64,000 bases of DNA from Polynucleobacter sp. MWH-UH19D (GTDB lineage Bacteria; Pseudomonadota; Gammaproteobacteria; Burkholderiales; Burkholderiaceae). Under the pieces are notes generated by a model. The model did not search any database and was not told where the DNA came from. It saw only the letters and a program-made list of their open reading frames with translations. A program made the translations under genes and the position numbers. Shown here piece after piece: positions 25,516 to 34,421 of the stretch. The first letter of the stretch is position 1. Each line of letters begins with the position of its first letter. The stretch lies in the NCBI RefSeq assembly GCF_040409795.1, contig NZ_CP099571.1:1364001-1428000 (forward strand), in the 5' to 3' direction.

Positions 25516-27921
25516 CTAAACCTTTAAGTTCTTGCCTAGCATTTCCCAAGTTTCAACGACGCTATCTGGATTCAGAGAAATTGAAGTAATGCCTTTCTCA
25601 ACTAACCAGCACGCAAAGTCTGGGTGATCAGATGGGCCTTGACCACAAATACCTACATATTTATTTTGCTTACGGCAAGCCACAATAGAGCGCTCAATCA
25701 TAAACTCGACTGCTGGATCACGCTCATCAAAGTCAATCGCAAGCAACTCCATACCAGAGTCACGATCAAGACCAAGCGTTAACTGAGTCATATCGTTCGA
25801 ACCAATTGAGAAGCCATCAAAATACTCCAAGAATTGATCCGCCAAAATGGCATTTGATGGAATCTCGCACATCATGATGAGACGTAAACCATTCACGCCA
25901 CGCTTCAGGCCAAATTTCTCCATCATATTAATGACACGCTCAGCTTGCTTGATGGTGCGCACGAATGGAACCATGATCTCGACATTATCAAGACCCATAT
26001 CTTCACGGACGCGCTTCATTGCAGCACACTCCAGCGCAAATGCCTCGCCAAACTCTTCCGAAACATAACGAGATGCCCCGCGGAAACCTAACATCGGATT
26101 TTCTTCATCGGGCTCATAGCGTGATCCACCAATCAACTTCTTGTACTCATTTGACTTAAAGTCTGACAAGCGCACGATGACTGGCTTGGGGTAAAAAGCC
26201 GCGGCAATAGTCGCCACACCCTCAACCAACTTATCTTCATAGAATTGACGCGGGCTTGCATAACCACGAGCAACACTTTCCACGGCGCGCTTAAGATCAG
26301 GATCAATATTTGGGTACTCCAAGACCGCACGTGGGTGCACACCAATGTAGTTATTGATGATGAACTCTAAGCGTGCCAATCCAACACCTGCATTTGGCAA
26401 TTGGCAAAAATCAAATGCCAATTGTGGGTTGCCAATATTCATCGTAATTTTGACAGGGATATCTGGTAATGCGCCACGAGAGACCTCGGTTACTTCGGTT
26501 TCAATCAAGCCATCATATATATGGCCTTCATCGCCCTCAGCACATGAAACCGTGACCACCATACCATCTTGCAATTGCTCGGTAGCATCACCGCAACCAA
26601 CAACCGCGGGTACGCCCAACTCACGAGCAATAATCGCCGCATGGCATGTACGACCGCCACGATTCGTCACAATTGCAGACGCACGCTTCATGACTGGCTC
26701 CCAGTTTGGGTCAGTCATATCTGCAACCAATACATCACCAGGCTGGACGCGATCCATTTCGCTTGGATCACGAATTACACGTACTGGACCAGCGCCAATT
26801 TTTTGACCGATTGCACGTCCTTTTGCTAATACCTTAGAGCTACCTTTTAGTTTGTAGCGCATCTCAACCTGGCCAGCTGCCTGACTCTTCACAGTCTCAG
26901 GGCGTGCTTGCAAAATATAGATGCGTCCATCTTGACCATCTTTGCCCCACTCAATATCCATTGGGCGGCCATAGTGCTTCTCGATAATGACGGCGTATTT
27001 TGCTAACTCTGTAATGTCTGCGTCTTCTAAAGAAAAACGATTGCGCTTCTCAGGAGAAACATCTACTGTTTGCACCTTCTCCGCAGAACCCTTTGGTGCA
27101 AAGTGCATTTGAATCAACTTTGAACCCAAAGCCCGGCGAATGATTGCTTTTTTACCTTGCGCCAAGGTGGTCTTAAATACATAAAACTCATCTGGATTAA
27201 CTGCACCCTGCACAACTGTCTCGCCTAATCCATAGCTAGATGTAATGAACACCACATCCTCGAAGCCAGATTCAGTATCGAGCGTAAACATCACGCCAGA
27301 GGCGCCCAGATCAGAGCGAACCATCCGCTGAATGCCAGCCGATAAGGCTACTTCTTCGTGGGCAAAGCCCTTGTGAACACGATAGGAAATTGCACGATCG
27401 TTATATAAAGAGGCGAAAACTTCACGAATCTTTTTTAGAACATCTTCGATACCTTCGACATTCAAAAACGTTTCTTGCTGTCCCGCAAAAGAGGCGTCGG
27501 GCAGATCCTCTGCAGTAGCGGATGAACGAACAGCAAAAGAGCCCTTGCCAGAGTCGTCTAAGGCAGCAAAAGCTTTGCGAATATCCTCCTCAAGCTTTGG
27601 CTGAAACGGTGCGGTCTCAATCCACTCACGAATCTCAGCGCCCGCTTGCGCCAAGGCTCGTACGTCATCAATATTCAGACCTTCTAAACGCTTTTGAATT
27701 CGCTCAGTCAAATGATTGTGTTTCAGAAAATCCCGAAACGCTAATGCAGTAGTTGCAAAACCTGTTGGTACTCGGACTCCTGTTGAAGCTAATTGTGAAA
27801 TCATTTCACCTAAAGACGCATTTTTACCGCCAACTGACTCAACATCGGTCATGCGAAGTTGCTCAAAAGGCAAAACATAGGCGTTAGCCATACTGCTATT
27901 TTGTTGCTGGTGGTTGGACAT
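25516..27921 (-). CDS. ppsA: Phosphoenolpyruvate synthase
   Basis: An 801-residue cytoplasmic enzyme that makes phosphoenolpyruvate from pyruvate and ATP for gluconeogenesis. The N-terminal ATP-binding domain includes [11 protein letters not shown] and [12 protein letters not shown]. The swivelling phosphohistidine domain has [15 protein letters not shown] near residue 425, and the C-terminal PEP-utilising barrel includes [16 protein letters not shown] and CGQGPSDHP. The ATG at 27921 has GAGAG about eight bases upstream; an internal ATG ten codons later is an alternative. It is divergent from ppsR, which regulates it by phosphorylation. Confidence 0.97.
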   Translation of the reverse strand: MSNHQQQNSSMANAYVLPFEQLRMTDVESVGGKNASLGEMISQLASTGVRVPTGFATTALAFRDFLKHNHLTERIQKRLEGLNIDDVRALAQAGAEIREWIETAPFQPKLEEDIRKAFAALDDSGKGSFAVRSSATAEDLPDASFAGQQETFLNVEGIEDVLKKIREVFASLYNDRAISYRVHKGFAHEEVALSAGIQRMVRSDLGASGVMFTLDTESGFEDVVFITSSYGLGETVVQGAVNPDEFYVFKTTLAQGKKAIIRRALGSKLIQMHFAPKGSAEKVQTVDVSPEKRNRFSLEDADITELAKYAVIIEKHYGRPMDIEWGKDGQDGRIYILQARPETVKSQAAGQVEMRYKLKGSSKVLAKGRAIGQKIGAGPVRVIRDPSEMDRVQPGDVLVADMTDPNWEPVMKRASAIVTNRGGRTCHAAIIARELGVPAVVGCGDATEQLQDGMVVTVSCAEGDEGHIYDGLIETEVTEVSRGALPDIPVKITMNIGNPQLAFDFCQLPNAGVGLARLEFIINNYIGVHPRAVLEYPNIDPDLKRAVESVARGYASPRQFYEDKLVEGVATIAAAFYPKPVIVRLSDFKSNEYKKLIGGSRYEPDEENPMLGFRGASRYVSEEFGEAFALECAAMKRVREDMGLDNVEIMVPFVRTIKQAERVINMMEKFGLKRGVNGLRLIMMCEIPSNAILADQFLEYFDGFSIGSNDMTQLTLGLDRDSGMELLAIDFDERDPAVEFMIERSIVACRKQNKYVGICGQGPSDHPDFACWLVEKGITSISLNPDSVVETWEMLGKNLKV

Positions 27922-27960
27922 AAAATACTCTCAAAAGATAAGGAAACTGGTCAAGCGATC

Positions 27961-28020
27961 GCCTAAAGTGCGACTTCATTTAATATGATTCTATTGTAGT
28001 TCTGACCCCCACATTTAGGC
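27961..28020. promoter_or_regulatory. Inverted repeat in the ppsA-ppsR divergent promoter region
   Basis: GCCTAAA at 27961-27967 and TTTAGGC at 28014-28020 are reverse complements, 46 bases apart, and frame the AT-rich middle of the gap between the two divergent genes. They could be half-sites of one regulator or two copies of a short element. Seven-base repeats can also occur by chance. Confidence 0.25.
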
Positions 28021-28027
28021 CAAATTG

Positions 28028-28855
28028 ATGTCTACTGAATCCCGTATTGTTTTTATTGTCTCTGATGGCACCGGCATTACTGCTGAGAACTTCAGCCAAT
28101 CGATTTTGGCGCAATTTGAGGCCAGTTTTAAGCATATTCGGATCCCGTTTGTGGATAGTGTCGATAAGGCTCACGAGGCGGTCAGTAGCATCAATCAGGC
28201 TGCTCATAAATATGGGGTTCAGCCTATTGTTTTCACCACCTTGGTGAATGCTGAGCTCAATTCGATTGTTGCTAAAGCCAATGGGCTTATTTTGGACATG
28301 TTTCAGACATTCGTTGCCCCTCTAGAGGCCGCTTTGGGCATGAAATCAACCCATGCCATGAACCGCCTACACCACAATGCTGATACTGAAGCCTATAAGA
28401 ACCGAATTGAAGCTATAAATTACTCTTTGGCGCATGATGATGGGCAATCCAATCAAAACCTTGCTGAGGCTGACGTTATTTTGGTTGGGATATCCCGCGT
28501 AGGCAAAACGCCAACCAGCCTGTATCTCGCCATGCAGTATGGCCTCAAGGCTGCGAACTATCCATTGATTCCTGAGGATTTTGAGCGAGGCCAGTTACCC
28601 AAGGATCTGATTCCTTTTCGCCAAAAAATATTTGGCCTCATGATTGATGCCGAACGCCTTTCAGAGATTCGTAACGAACGACGCCCTGGTAGTAATTATG
28701 CCAAGCTTGAGAATTGCCGATATGAAATCAACGAAGCAACGGCAATGATGAAAAAACAATCCATTCCTTGGGTGATGACAACGAGTAAATCCATCGAAGA
28801 AATCGCCACAACAGTACTGCAAGCAATCAAGTCAGATAAAACAATATTGGGCTAA
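28028..28855 (+). CDS. ppsR: Bifunctional PEP synthase regulatory protein (kinase/pyrophosphorylase, DUF299)
   Basis: A 275-residue member of the DUF299 family, which inactivates PEP synthase by ADP-dependent phosphorylation of a threonine next to the catalytic histidine and reactivates it by phosphorolysis. The nucleotide-binding motif GISRVGKTPTSLYLA is near residue 155. The N-terminus (RIVFIVSDGTGITAENF) is conserved. The start is the ATG at 28028; the codon before it is TTG and in frame. Its place opposite ppsA supports PEP synthase, not pyruvate phosphate dikinase, as target. Confidence 0.96.
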   Translation: MSTESRIVFIVSDGTGITAENFSQSILAQFEASFKHIRIPFVDSVDKAHEAVSSINQAAHKYGVQPIVFTTLVNAELNSIVAKANGLILDMFQTFVAPLEAALGMKSTHAMNRLHHNADTEAYKNRIEAINYSLAHDDGQSNQNLAEADVILVGISRVGKTPTSLYLAMQYGLKAANYPLIPEDFERGQLPKDLIPFRQKIFGLMIDAERLSEIRNERRPGSNYAKLENCRYEINEATAMMKKQSIPWVMTTSKSIEEIATTVLQAIKSDKTILG

Positions 28856-28867
28856 TTGAATATTTAA

Positions 28868-29692
28868 TTAGCCGCGTCGAACACGGACGGTCTCAAATAA
28901 ACAAATGGCCGCAGCGGTAGAGACATTGAGCGATTCCACTCGTGGGTCAATCGGAATCGATACGCCCTTTGCTTGCGCCAACAAGTCCTCAGATACACCC
29001 TGACCTTCGCTACCCATAACCCAAGCTACGGGTTTCAGTAACTCGCATTTTAAATTGAAAAGGTCTTGCTCAGCATCCGCTGTTGCGGCCATCAAGGGGG
29101 ATGTAATCGCGCTGAGTGCTTGTTGATTAGACCAACCCTCATATAGATCTAATAAACGATGGGCCCCCATGCCTGCACGCAAGACTTTAGTAGACCAAAG
29201 ATGGGCACAACCCGACAGAGCAACGATCTGAGTAAAACCTGCGGCTGCGGCTGTTCGCAAAATAGCACCAACATTACCGGCATCCTGAATTCGATCTAGA
29301 ACAACTACATCACCATCTAGGCTGGCAATCGATTGAGTGGTTGTTAGAGCTGATTTAGGCAACTTTAACAATCCCGCAATATGAGGAGCATTGATCAAGT
29401 CGCTTAATAGATTCCAAAGAGAACTATCTAGCTCATACACTCGCGTTTGCGGAAACATTTCAAGATGCGCATAAACAGCTTCGGCAATTTCAGGATTTTG
29501 CAATCCCAATTCAGATGTAAAAAGAGTTTCTAAAGCCGGATCACCCACCCAAGTCTGAACTAGATGAATGCCCTCAAGCAAAGCACACCCACTACTTAGT
29601 CTAGCCTTTTGACCTTTAGATCCAGTAGCCTGCAATAAACGCAGTTCTTTAAATAGCGGATTCTCTTTTGAGGAAATTTGATCGAATTTCAT
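28868..29692 (-). CDS. TrmH/SpoU-family RNA 2'-O-methyltransferase
   Basis: A 274-residue SPOUT methyltransferase. An N-terminal substrate-binding part (SKENPLFKELRLLQ) covers about 100 residues. The knotted SAM-binding motifs follow: LDRIQDAGNVGAILRTAAA near residue 150, VMGSEGQGVSEDL near 225 and IPIDPRVESLNVSTAAAI near 242. The family methylates ribose 2'-hydroxyls of rRNA or tRNA (RlmB and TsnR are relatives). The target site cannot be named from sequence. It is the last gene of the envelope superoperon, nine bases after rnhB, and is convergent with ppsR. Confidence 0.92.
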   Translation of the reverse strand: MKFDQISSKENPLFKELRLLQATGSKGQKARLSSGCALLEGIHLVQTWVGDPALETLFTSELGLQNPEIAEAVYAHLEMFPQTRVYELDSSLWNLLSDLINAPHIAGLLKLPKSALTTTQSIASLDGDVVVLDRIQDAGNVGAILRTAAAAGFTQIVALSGCAHLWSTKVLRAGMGAHRLLDLYEGWSNQQALSAITSPLMAATADAEQDLFNLKCELLKPVAWVMGSEGQGVSEDLLAQAKGVSIPIDPRVESLNVSTAAAICLFETVRVRRG

Positions 29693-29701
29693 CGCTTAAC
29701 C

Positions 29702-30295
29702 TTAACTCGCAAGGGAATCTAAAACTTTTCGGACGGGAGAAAAAGTTCGGCGATGCTCAGAGCACGCGCCGTAACGCTTGAGAGCTGCAAAATGTGCCTC
29801 AGTAGGGTAGCCCATATGCTGCGCAAATCCATATTCTGGATGTAACTCATGTAAACGCAACATTTGTCGATCACGAGTAACTTTAGCAATGATTGAAGCT
29901 GCTGAAATTGCCGGCTCTTTCGCATCTCCCTTCACAATTGCTTCTGCGGCAATCGGCAGCTCAGGGCAACGATTTCCATCAATGAGGGCTTTCTCTGGCC
30001 AGGCACCCAAACGCATACTTAAATCCTCAATAGCTCGTCGCATAGCCAACATGGTTGCTTGCAATATATTGATCTGATCAATTTCACTGGGACTAGCTTC
30101 ACCAACCCCCCAAGCTTTGGCATTTTCCAGAATTTGCTCATACAAAACATCACGCTTTGCAGCCGTCAATTTTTTTGAATCTTTTAGCCCATGAATTGGG
30201 TTATTCGGATCTAGCACTACAGCACCAGCAACTACAGCGCCAACTAATGGACCGCGACCCGCTTCATCAACTCCACAAACCCACAAAACACTCAT
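29702..30295 (-). CDS. rnhB: Ribonuclease HII
   Basis: A 197-residue RNase H fold enzyme that removes RNA from RNA-DNA hybrids and single ribonucleotides from DNA. The signature [11 protein letters not shown] (Asp10 and Glu11) is at the N-terminus, with a further catalytic acid in ALIDGNRCP near residue 105. The start codon overlaps the lpxB stop (ATGA, 30292-30295), the same order as in Escherichia coli. Confidence 0.97.
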   Translation of the reverse strand: MSVLWVCGVDEAGRGPLVGAVVAGAVVLDPNNPIHGLKDSKKLTAAKRDVLYEQILENAKAWGVGEASPSEIDQINILQATMLAMRRAIEDLSMRLGAWPEKALIDGNRCPELPIAAEAIVKGDAKEPAISAASIIAKVTRDRQMLRLHELHPEYGFAQHMGYPTEAHFAALKRYGACSEHRRTFSPVRKVLDSLAS

Positions 30296-31557
30296 GGGGT
30301 AATTCGTCCGTTTTGACGATCCATCAAAGTTTGAGCAACCGCTTGAGCCACCAAGAGACCTGTTGGGCGGCGTAAGGTTTCATGCATCTTTGTAAATCGC
30401 TCTTTCAGTTGAGCAACCTTGGCAGGATGATTTAGCCAATCCAAAACGGCAGCACTTAATTTGTCCGCAGTCGCATCACCTTGCAATAATTCAGGAACAA
30501 CAAACTCGCCGCATAAAATATTAGGCAAGCCAACATAAGGCAAATATCCTTGGCGTTTCATAATCTGAACCGTAAGCCAAGGCACCTTATAAGAAATCAC
30601 CATCGGCTTCTTCCAAAGCGCAGCTTGCAAAGTAGCTGTACCACTTGCAATCAACACTACATCAGATGCTTCCAAAACCTCATCGGCCATGCCGTCTAAC
30701 AAATGAATATGGATATCTGGAGATTTATCCTTGGTTACCTTTAGCAATGCCTCTAAAGGCGCTCGCAAACGAGGAGTAGCAACCGGAATCAGGAAATGCA
30801 GTTCCTGACCCCGAAGCTTTTCTGACAATAACTGCATCGTTTCAAAAAATACAGGGGCAATCAACTCGATCTCCGAAGATCGACTACCGGGCAGCACTGC
30901 AATGACTAGCCCTTCAAGATTTTCTTTGTTATCACCATTTAGGAAAAGTGTTTTAGCTATTCTGTCTCTTGCTTGAGACACATTGGGCTCAAATGGAATT
31001 TCGCTTGCCAATGGGTGCCCTACATAAGTAGAGGCAACACCTGCGCGATCATAGATCTCTGTCTCAAATGGAAAAATACAAAGCATCCGATCAACTGCTT
31101 GCGCTATTTTTTTAATCCGCCCAGCTCTCCATGCCCATATCGAGGGAGAAACTAAATGCAAAGTAGGAATACCTGCTTTACGCAATTGAAGCTCAACACC
31201 CAAATTAAAGTCAGGCGCATCAACCCCCAAAAAGACATCAGGTCGCTGCTCGCCTAGAAGGCTAGCAATTAACTCTTTACGCAATTTCAAAATGGCAGGC
31301 AATTGTTTAATCGCTTCAACATAGCCACGAACGCTCAAGGTCTCCATAGGCCAGTCTGAGCGCATTCCGTGTGCTTGCATTCGTGGACCGCCAATGCCAT
31401 AAACCTCCAAGCCAGCCATATCTGGAATTTGATTTAAGGCATTTAAAACTGGCGCGGCTAATAAATCACCAGAAGGTTCGCCAGCTACACAAGCTAACTT
31501 TGGCAAGGCATTCCCGTTATCGAATGATGCCGCGAGTTGAGGCTGCAATAAAGTCAT
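30292..31557 (-). CDS. lpxB: Lipid-A-disaccharide synthase
   Basis: A 421-residue GT19 peripheral membrane glycosyltransferase that joins UDP-2,3-diacylglucosamine and lipid X to form the lipid A disaccharide. The N-terminal motif [13 protein letters not shown] and the later [12 protein letters not shown] and LPGSRSSEI motifs are diagnostic. ATG at 31557 gives a 41-base overlap with lpxA. A longer reading to 31599 would run further into lpxA and adds unconserved residues. The conserved start of the domain lies about 23 residues after the chosen start, so a later non-ATG start is also possible. Confidence 0.96.
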   Translation of the reverse strand: MTLLQPQLAASFDNGNALPKLACVAGEPSGDLLAAPVLNALNQIPDMAGLEVYGIGGPRMQAHGMRSDWPMETLSVRGYVEAIKQLPAILKLRKELIASLLGEQRPDVFLGVDAPDFNLGVELQLRKAGIPTLHLVSPSIWAWRAGRIKKIAQAVDRMLCIFPFETEIYDRAGVASTYVGHPLASEIPFEPNVSQARDRIAKTLFLNGDNKENLEGLVIAVLPGSRSSEIELIAPVFFETMQLLSEKLRGQELHFLIPVATPRLRAPLEALLKVTKDKSPDIHIHLLDGMADEVLEASDVVLIASGTATLQAALWKKPMVISYKVPWLTVQIMKRQGYLPYVGLPNILCGEFVVPELLQGDATADKLSAAVLDWLNHPAKVAQLKERFTKMHETLRRPTGLLVAQAVAQTLMDRQNGRITP

Positions 31558-32314
31558 GAAACTGCGCAAGCTTTTCAGCGGTAGCCGGATCAGCTGCACT
31601 TGCAGAAACCATCTTCTGAATCTCTACTTTTGCTTCCTCAAAACTTAAACCATCCTTGTAGAGAACTTTATATGCTTGGCGCAATGCAGAAATCGTTTCG
31701 CTTGAAAAGCCACGACGTTTTAGGCCTTCTACATTGATACCATGGGGTGCTGCTTTATCACCAGCTGCAATGACAAAAGGCGGAATATCTTGCACAAGTG
31801 CAGACGCTCCACCTAACATCGCATGCTGGCCAATTCTTACAAATTGATGCACACCAGACATACCACCCATGATGGCCCAGTCACTCACTTGTACATGTCC
31901 AGCAATTTGGGCATTACTTGAGAAAATCGTGTGATTGCCAACCTGACAATCATGGGCAATATGAACATAGGCCATGATCCAGTTATCGTTACCAATGCGG
32001 GTAATACCCTCATCCTGCGATGTACCCGTATGTATCGTTGTGAACTCACGAATGGTGTTTCGATCTCCAATGATCAGTTGGGTTGGCTCGCCGCGATACT
32101 TCATATCTTGTGGTGGACCGCCAATCGCCGCAAAATGTGCAAAATTATTTTCCTTACCAATAGTGGTATGGCCCTCTATTACGGTGTGAGAGCCTACCTT
32201 AGTACCAGCACCAATTTTGACATGTGGCCCGATAACGGAATATGGTCCAATCTCGACATCGCTGGCAAGCTCAGCCTTGCTATCTACCACTGCAGATGCA
32301 TGAATCCGAGTCAT
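31517..32314 (-). CDS. lpxA: UDP-N-acetylglucosamine acyltransferase LpxA
   Basis: A 265-residue left-handed beta-helix enzyme that puts the first hydroxyacyl chain on UDP-GlcNAc. Hexapeptide repeats are plain in the first 190 residues (for example [20 protein letters not shown]), with the catalytic histidine in the AHDCQVGN stretch near residue 125. A helical C-terminal domain follows. The ATG at 32314 shares one base with the fabZ stop (TGATG), so the longer reading to 32341 inside fabZ was rejected. Confidence 0.98.
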   Translation of the reverse strand: MTRIHASAVVDSKAELASDVEIGPYSVIGPHVKIGAGTKVGSHTVIEGHTTIGKENNFAHFAAIGGPPQDMKYRGEPTQLIIGDRNTIREFTTIHTGTSQDEGITRIGNDNWIMAYVHIAHDCQVGNHTIFSSNAQIAGHVQVSDWAIMGGMSGVHQFVRIGQHAMLGGASALVQDIPPFVIAAGDKAAPHGINVEGLKRRGFSSETISALRQAYKVLYKDGLSFEEAKVEIQKMVSASAADPATAEKLAQFHDFIAASTRGIIR

Positions 32315-32763
32315 CACGCGCCCTTCGTCCGAACCGCACATGTAATATTTGCTTCCGCAGCAATCTCACCATCAACTGTCGCCTGCACAGCAAATTTATA
32401 AATACCAGCACGACCACGTTCTAATTTTGCAGTCATCATTAACTGATCACCAGGCAATACCGGCTTTTTGAAACGTGCGCCATCGATTCCTGCAAAGTAA
32501 TAAATTGCATCTTCAGCACGCTCTTCTGAAAACGTTAACAAAGCCGCCGTTTGCGCCAAGGCCTCAATAATTAAGACTCCAGGCATTACTGGAAAGTCTG
32601 GAAAATGTCCCTGAAAGAATGGCTCATTCATGGTGACATTTTTTAATGCAGTAATCGTTTCGCGAGGAGTAATTTCAATCACGCGATCGACTAATAAAAA
32701 AGGATAGCGATGCGGCAGTAATTGCAAAATTTTATTGATATCAATTGCGATTGGTGTACTCAT
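32314..32763 (-). CDS. fabZ: 3-hydroxyacyl-ACP dehydratase FabZ
   Basis: A 149-residue hot-dog fold enzyme of fatty acid elongation that dehydrates 3-hydroxyacyl-ACP. The motif [13 protein letters not shown] near residue 15 and [20 protein letters not shown] near 48-67, with the catalytic His and Glu, are visible. It competes with LpxA and LpxD for hydroxyacyl-ACP and is encoded between them, the conserved order lpxD-fabZ-lpxA-lpxB. Confidence 0.98.
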   Translation of the reverse strand: MSTPIAIDINKILQLLPHRYPFLLVDRVIEITPRETITALKNVTMNEPFFQGHFPDFPVMPGVLIIEALAQTAALLTFSEERAEDAIYYFAGIDGARFKKPVLPGDQLMMTAKLERGRAGIYKFAVQATVDGEIAAEANITCAVRTKGA

Positions 32764-32818
32764 ATCATGCCTACTTAAAGTTGTGTTTTCGTGACCTCAA
32801 TCCGTGGATTGTCGACCT

Positions 32819-33871
32819 TTACTTTTTATCCAATAATCGTAAACGTTGTCGTATTTTATCTAGCCCACGCAAGATAGCCGCATTCTTCTCCCAAGCAGCA
32901 TGCAACATTGATGGGTAAACGCCCGTGAAATGCTGGCCAGGCTCTGTAATAGATCGAATAATAGAGGTATTACCAGAAACGGTAGTTCTATCAGCAATCG
33001 TGAGATGACCAGCAAAATTTGCGGCGCCTCCAATAATGCAGAAGTTACCAATCTTGGTGCTCCCCGAAATAGCTGCGCAGCCTGCAATAACGCAACACTT
33101 GCCAACGATAACATTGTGCGCAATTTGTACTTGATTATCAATTTTGGTCCCCGAGCCAATTACAGTATCACTCATCGCCCCGCAATCAATTGTGGTTGAA
33201 GCGCCAATCTCAACATCATCACCGATTACCACATTTCCGGTTTGAGGAATTTTGACCCATTCACCGCCTGTCGCGGAAAAATCTGGAGCAAATCCAAATC
33301 CATCAGAACCAATCACTGCACCACTATGAATAATGCAACGCTCACCAACTTGCGTTCCAGAATAGAGAGATACCGATGGGTATATGAGAGAGTCGCTCGC
33401 AATTGCGCTATCTCTTGCAATAGTGGTATTACCCAAAATTACAACCCGCTCACCCAACTTTACATTTGACCCAATTTGTACAAATGGTCCAATATGGCAT
33501 GAGGCTGGAACAATTGCTGAAGGATCTATTGCCGCACTCGCATGAATACCTGGTGCATGAGTCGGAGTGTTTTGCTTTGCAAAATGCTGCGCCATTCTGG
33601 CGAAAGTTGCATAGGGATTTGACGAGATAAAGTAGACTCGCTGAGCTGATCCTTTTCCAGGATTTGCTTGCAAGAATTCAAAATCAGACTTACTAACAAT
33701 CAGCGCCCCCGCGCCACTATTGGCAGCCTGCTGACGATACAGGGGATTTGATAAGAATGATATTTGGTTTTGTGTGGCGTGCTCTAGGGGTGCCAAGCCA
33801 ACAAAGGGGTTGGAAGCCTCCCCCACCAAGCTTGCTTGAAACTGATTGGCCAGCTCAATGGCGGTTGGCAT
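32819..33871 (-). CDS. lpxD: UDP-3-O-acylglucosamine N-acyltransferase LpxD
   Basis: A 350-residue acyltransferase of lipid A synthesis. An N-terminal uridine-binding domain (to about residue 100, including [14 protein letters not shown]) is followed by hexapeptide repeats of a left-handed beta-helix and a C-terminal helix. The catalytic histidine is expected in the QIAHNVIVG stretch near residue 248. It follows the skp-like gene by three bases and precedes fabZ by 55 bases. Confidence 0.97.
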   Translation of the reverse strand: MPTAIELANQFQASLVGEASNPFVGLAPLEHATQNQISFLSNPLYRQQAANSGAGALIVSKSDFEFLQANPGKGSAQRVYFISSNPYATFARMAQHFAKQNTPTHAPGIHASAAIDPSAIVPASCHIGPFVQIGSNVKLGERVVILGNTTIARDSAIASDSLIYPSVSLYSGTQVGERCIIHSGAVIGSDGFGFAPDFSATGGEWVKIPQTGNVVIGDDVEIGASTTIDCGAMSDTVIGSGTKIDNQVQIAHNVIVGKCCVIAGCAAISGSTKIGNFCIIGGAANFAGHLTIADRTTVSGNTSIIRSITEPGQHFTGVYPSMLHAAWEKNAAILRGLDKIRQRLRLLDKK

Positions 33872-33874
33872 AAA

Positions 33875-34402
33875 TTACTTCTGGCTATTTAAAGCCTTGA
33901 TTACATCATCAGTAATATCAGCCTTAGGACTTACGAAGGCAGCTTCCTGAACAATGATGTCCAATTTTCGTTGCTCAGCAATTTGACGCAAAACTGCGTT
34001 TGCCTTCTCAGCGATCTTACCGCGCTCTTCAAAAGTGCGCTGATTTAGATCCTCAGTGAACTCACGTTGCTTGCGTTGTAACTCACGATCCTGATCAGCC
34101 AACTCACGCTGACGACGAACACGCTCAGCCTCATTCATTACTGCGGCATCACGATCCAACTTCTCAGCAGCTGTTTGAATTTTTTGTGCGCTATCACGTA
34201 GGTCGTTCTGGCGTTTAGTAAATTCATTTTGCAAACGAGTCTGCATCGCTTTAGCAAGATTAGACTCGTTAAACACTTTTTCAGAATTTACGACGGCTAC
34301 CCGTGTACCAGCATCCTGTGCAAAAACCTGTGATGCAGCAACTACCAATGCAATTGCAGCAATAATCCATTGAAGCGATTTAGAGGACTGAACAAACTTC
34401 AT
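33875..34402 (-). CDS. skp: OmpH/Skp-family periplasmic chaperone
   Basis: A 175-residue exported protein. The signal peptide runs to about residue 29 (cleavage after VFA, before QDAG). The mature part has a short N-terminal strand (RVAVVNSEKVFNES), a long charged coiled coil that forms the tentacles of the trimeric jellyfish fold, and a closing segment KLDIIVQEAAFVSP. Skp holds unfolded outer-membrane proteins in the periplasm on their way to BamA. The start at 34402 has AAGGAAAG upstream; a longer reading into bamA is rejected because it lacks a signal at its start. It lies between bamA and lpxD. Confidence 0.95.
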   Translation of the reverse strand: MKFVQSSKSLQWIIAAIALVVAASQVFAQDAGTRVAVVNSEKVFNESNLAKAMQTRLQNEFTKRQNDLRDSAQKIQTAAEKLDRDAAVMNEAERVRRQRELADQDRELQRKQREFTEDLNQRTFEERGKIAEKANAVLRQIAEQRKLDIIVQEAAFVSPKADITDDVIKALNSQK

Positions 34403-34421
34403 AAATACTTTCCTTAAACAA

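Noticed and set aside
26354..26806. 150-codon open frame antisense to ppsA
   Set aside because: Shadow frame within a conserved enzyme gene, without start signals.
32798..32811. Inverted repeat CAATCCGTGGATTG between lpxD and fabZ
   Set aside because: Short with almost no loop, no T run, and inside a long co-transcribed operon; probably chance.
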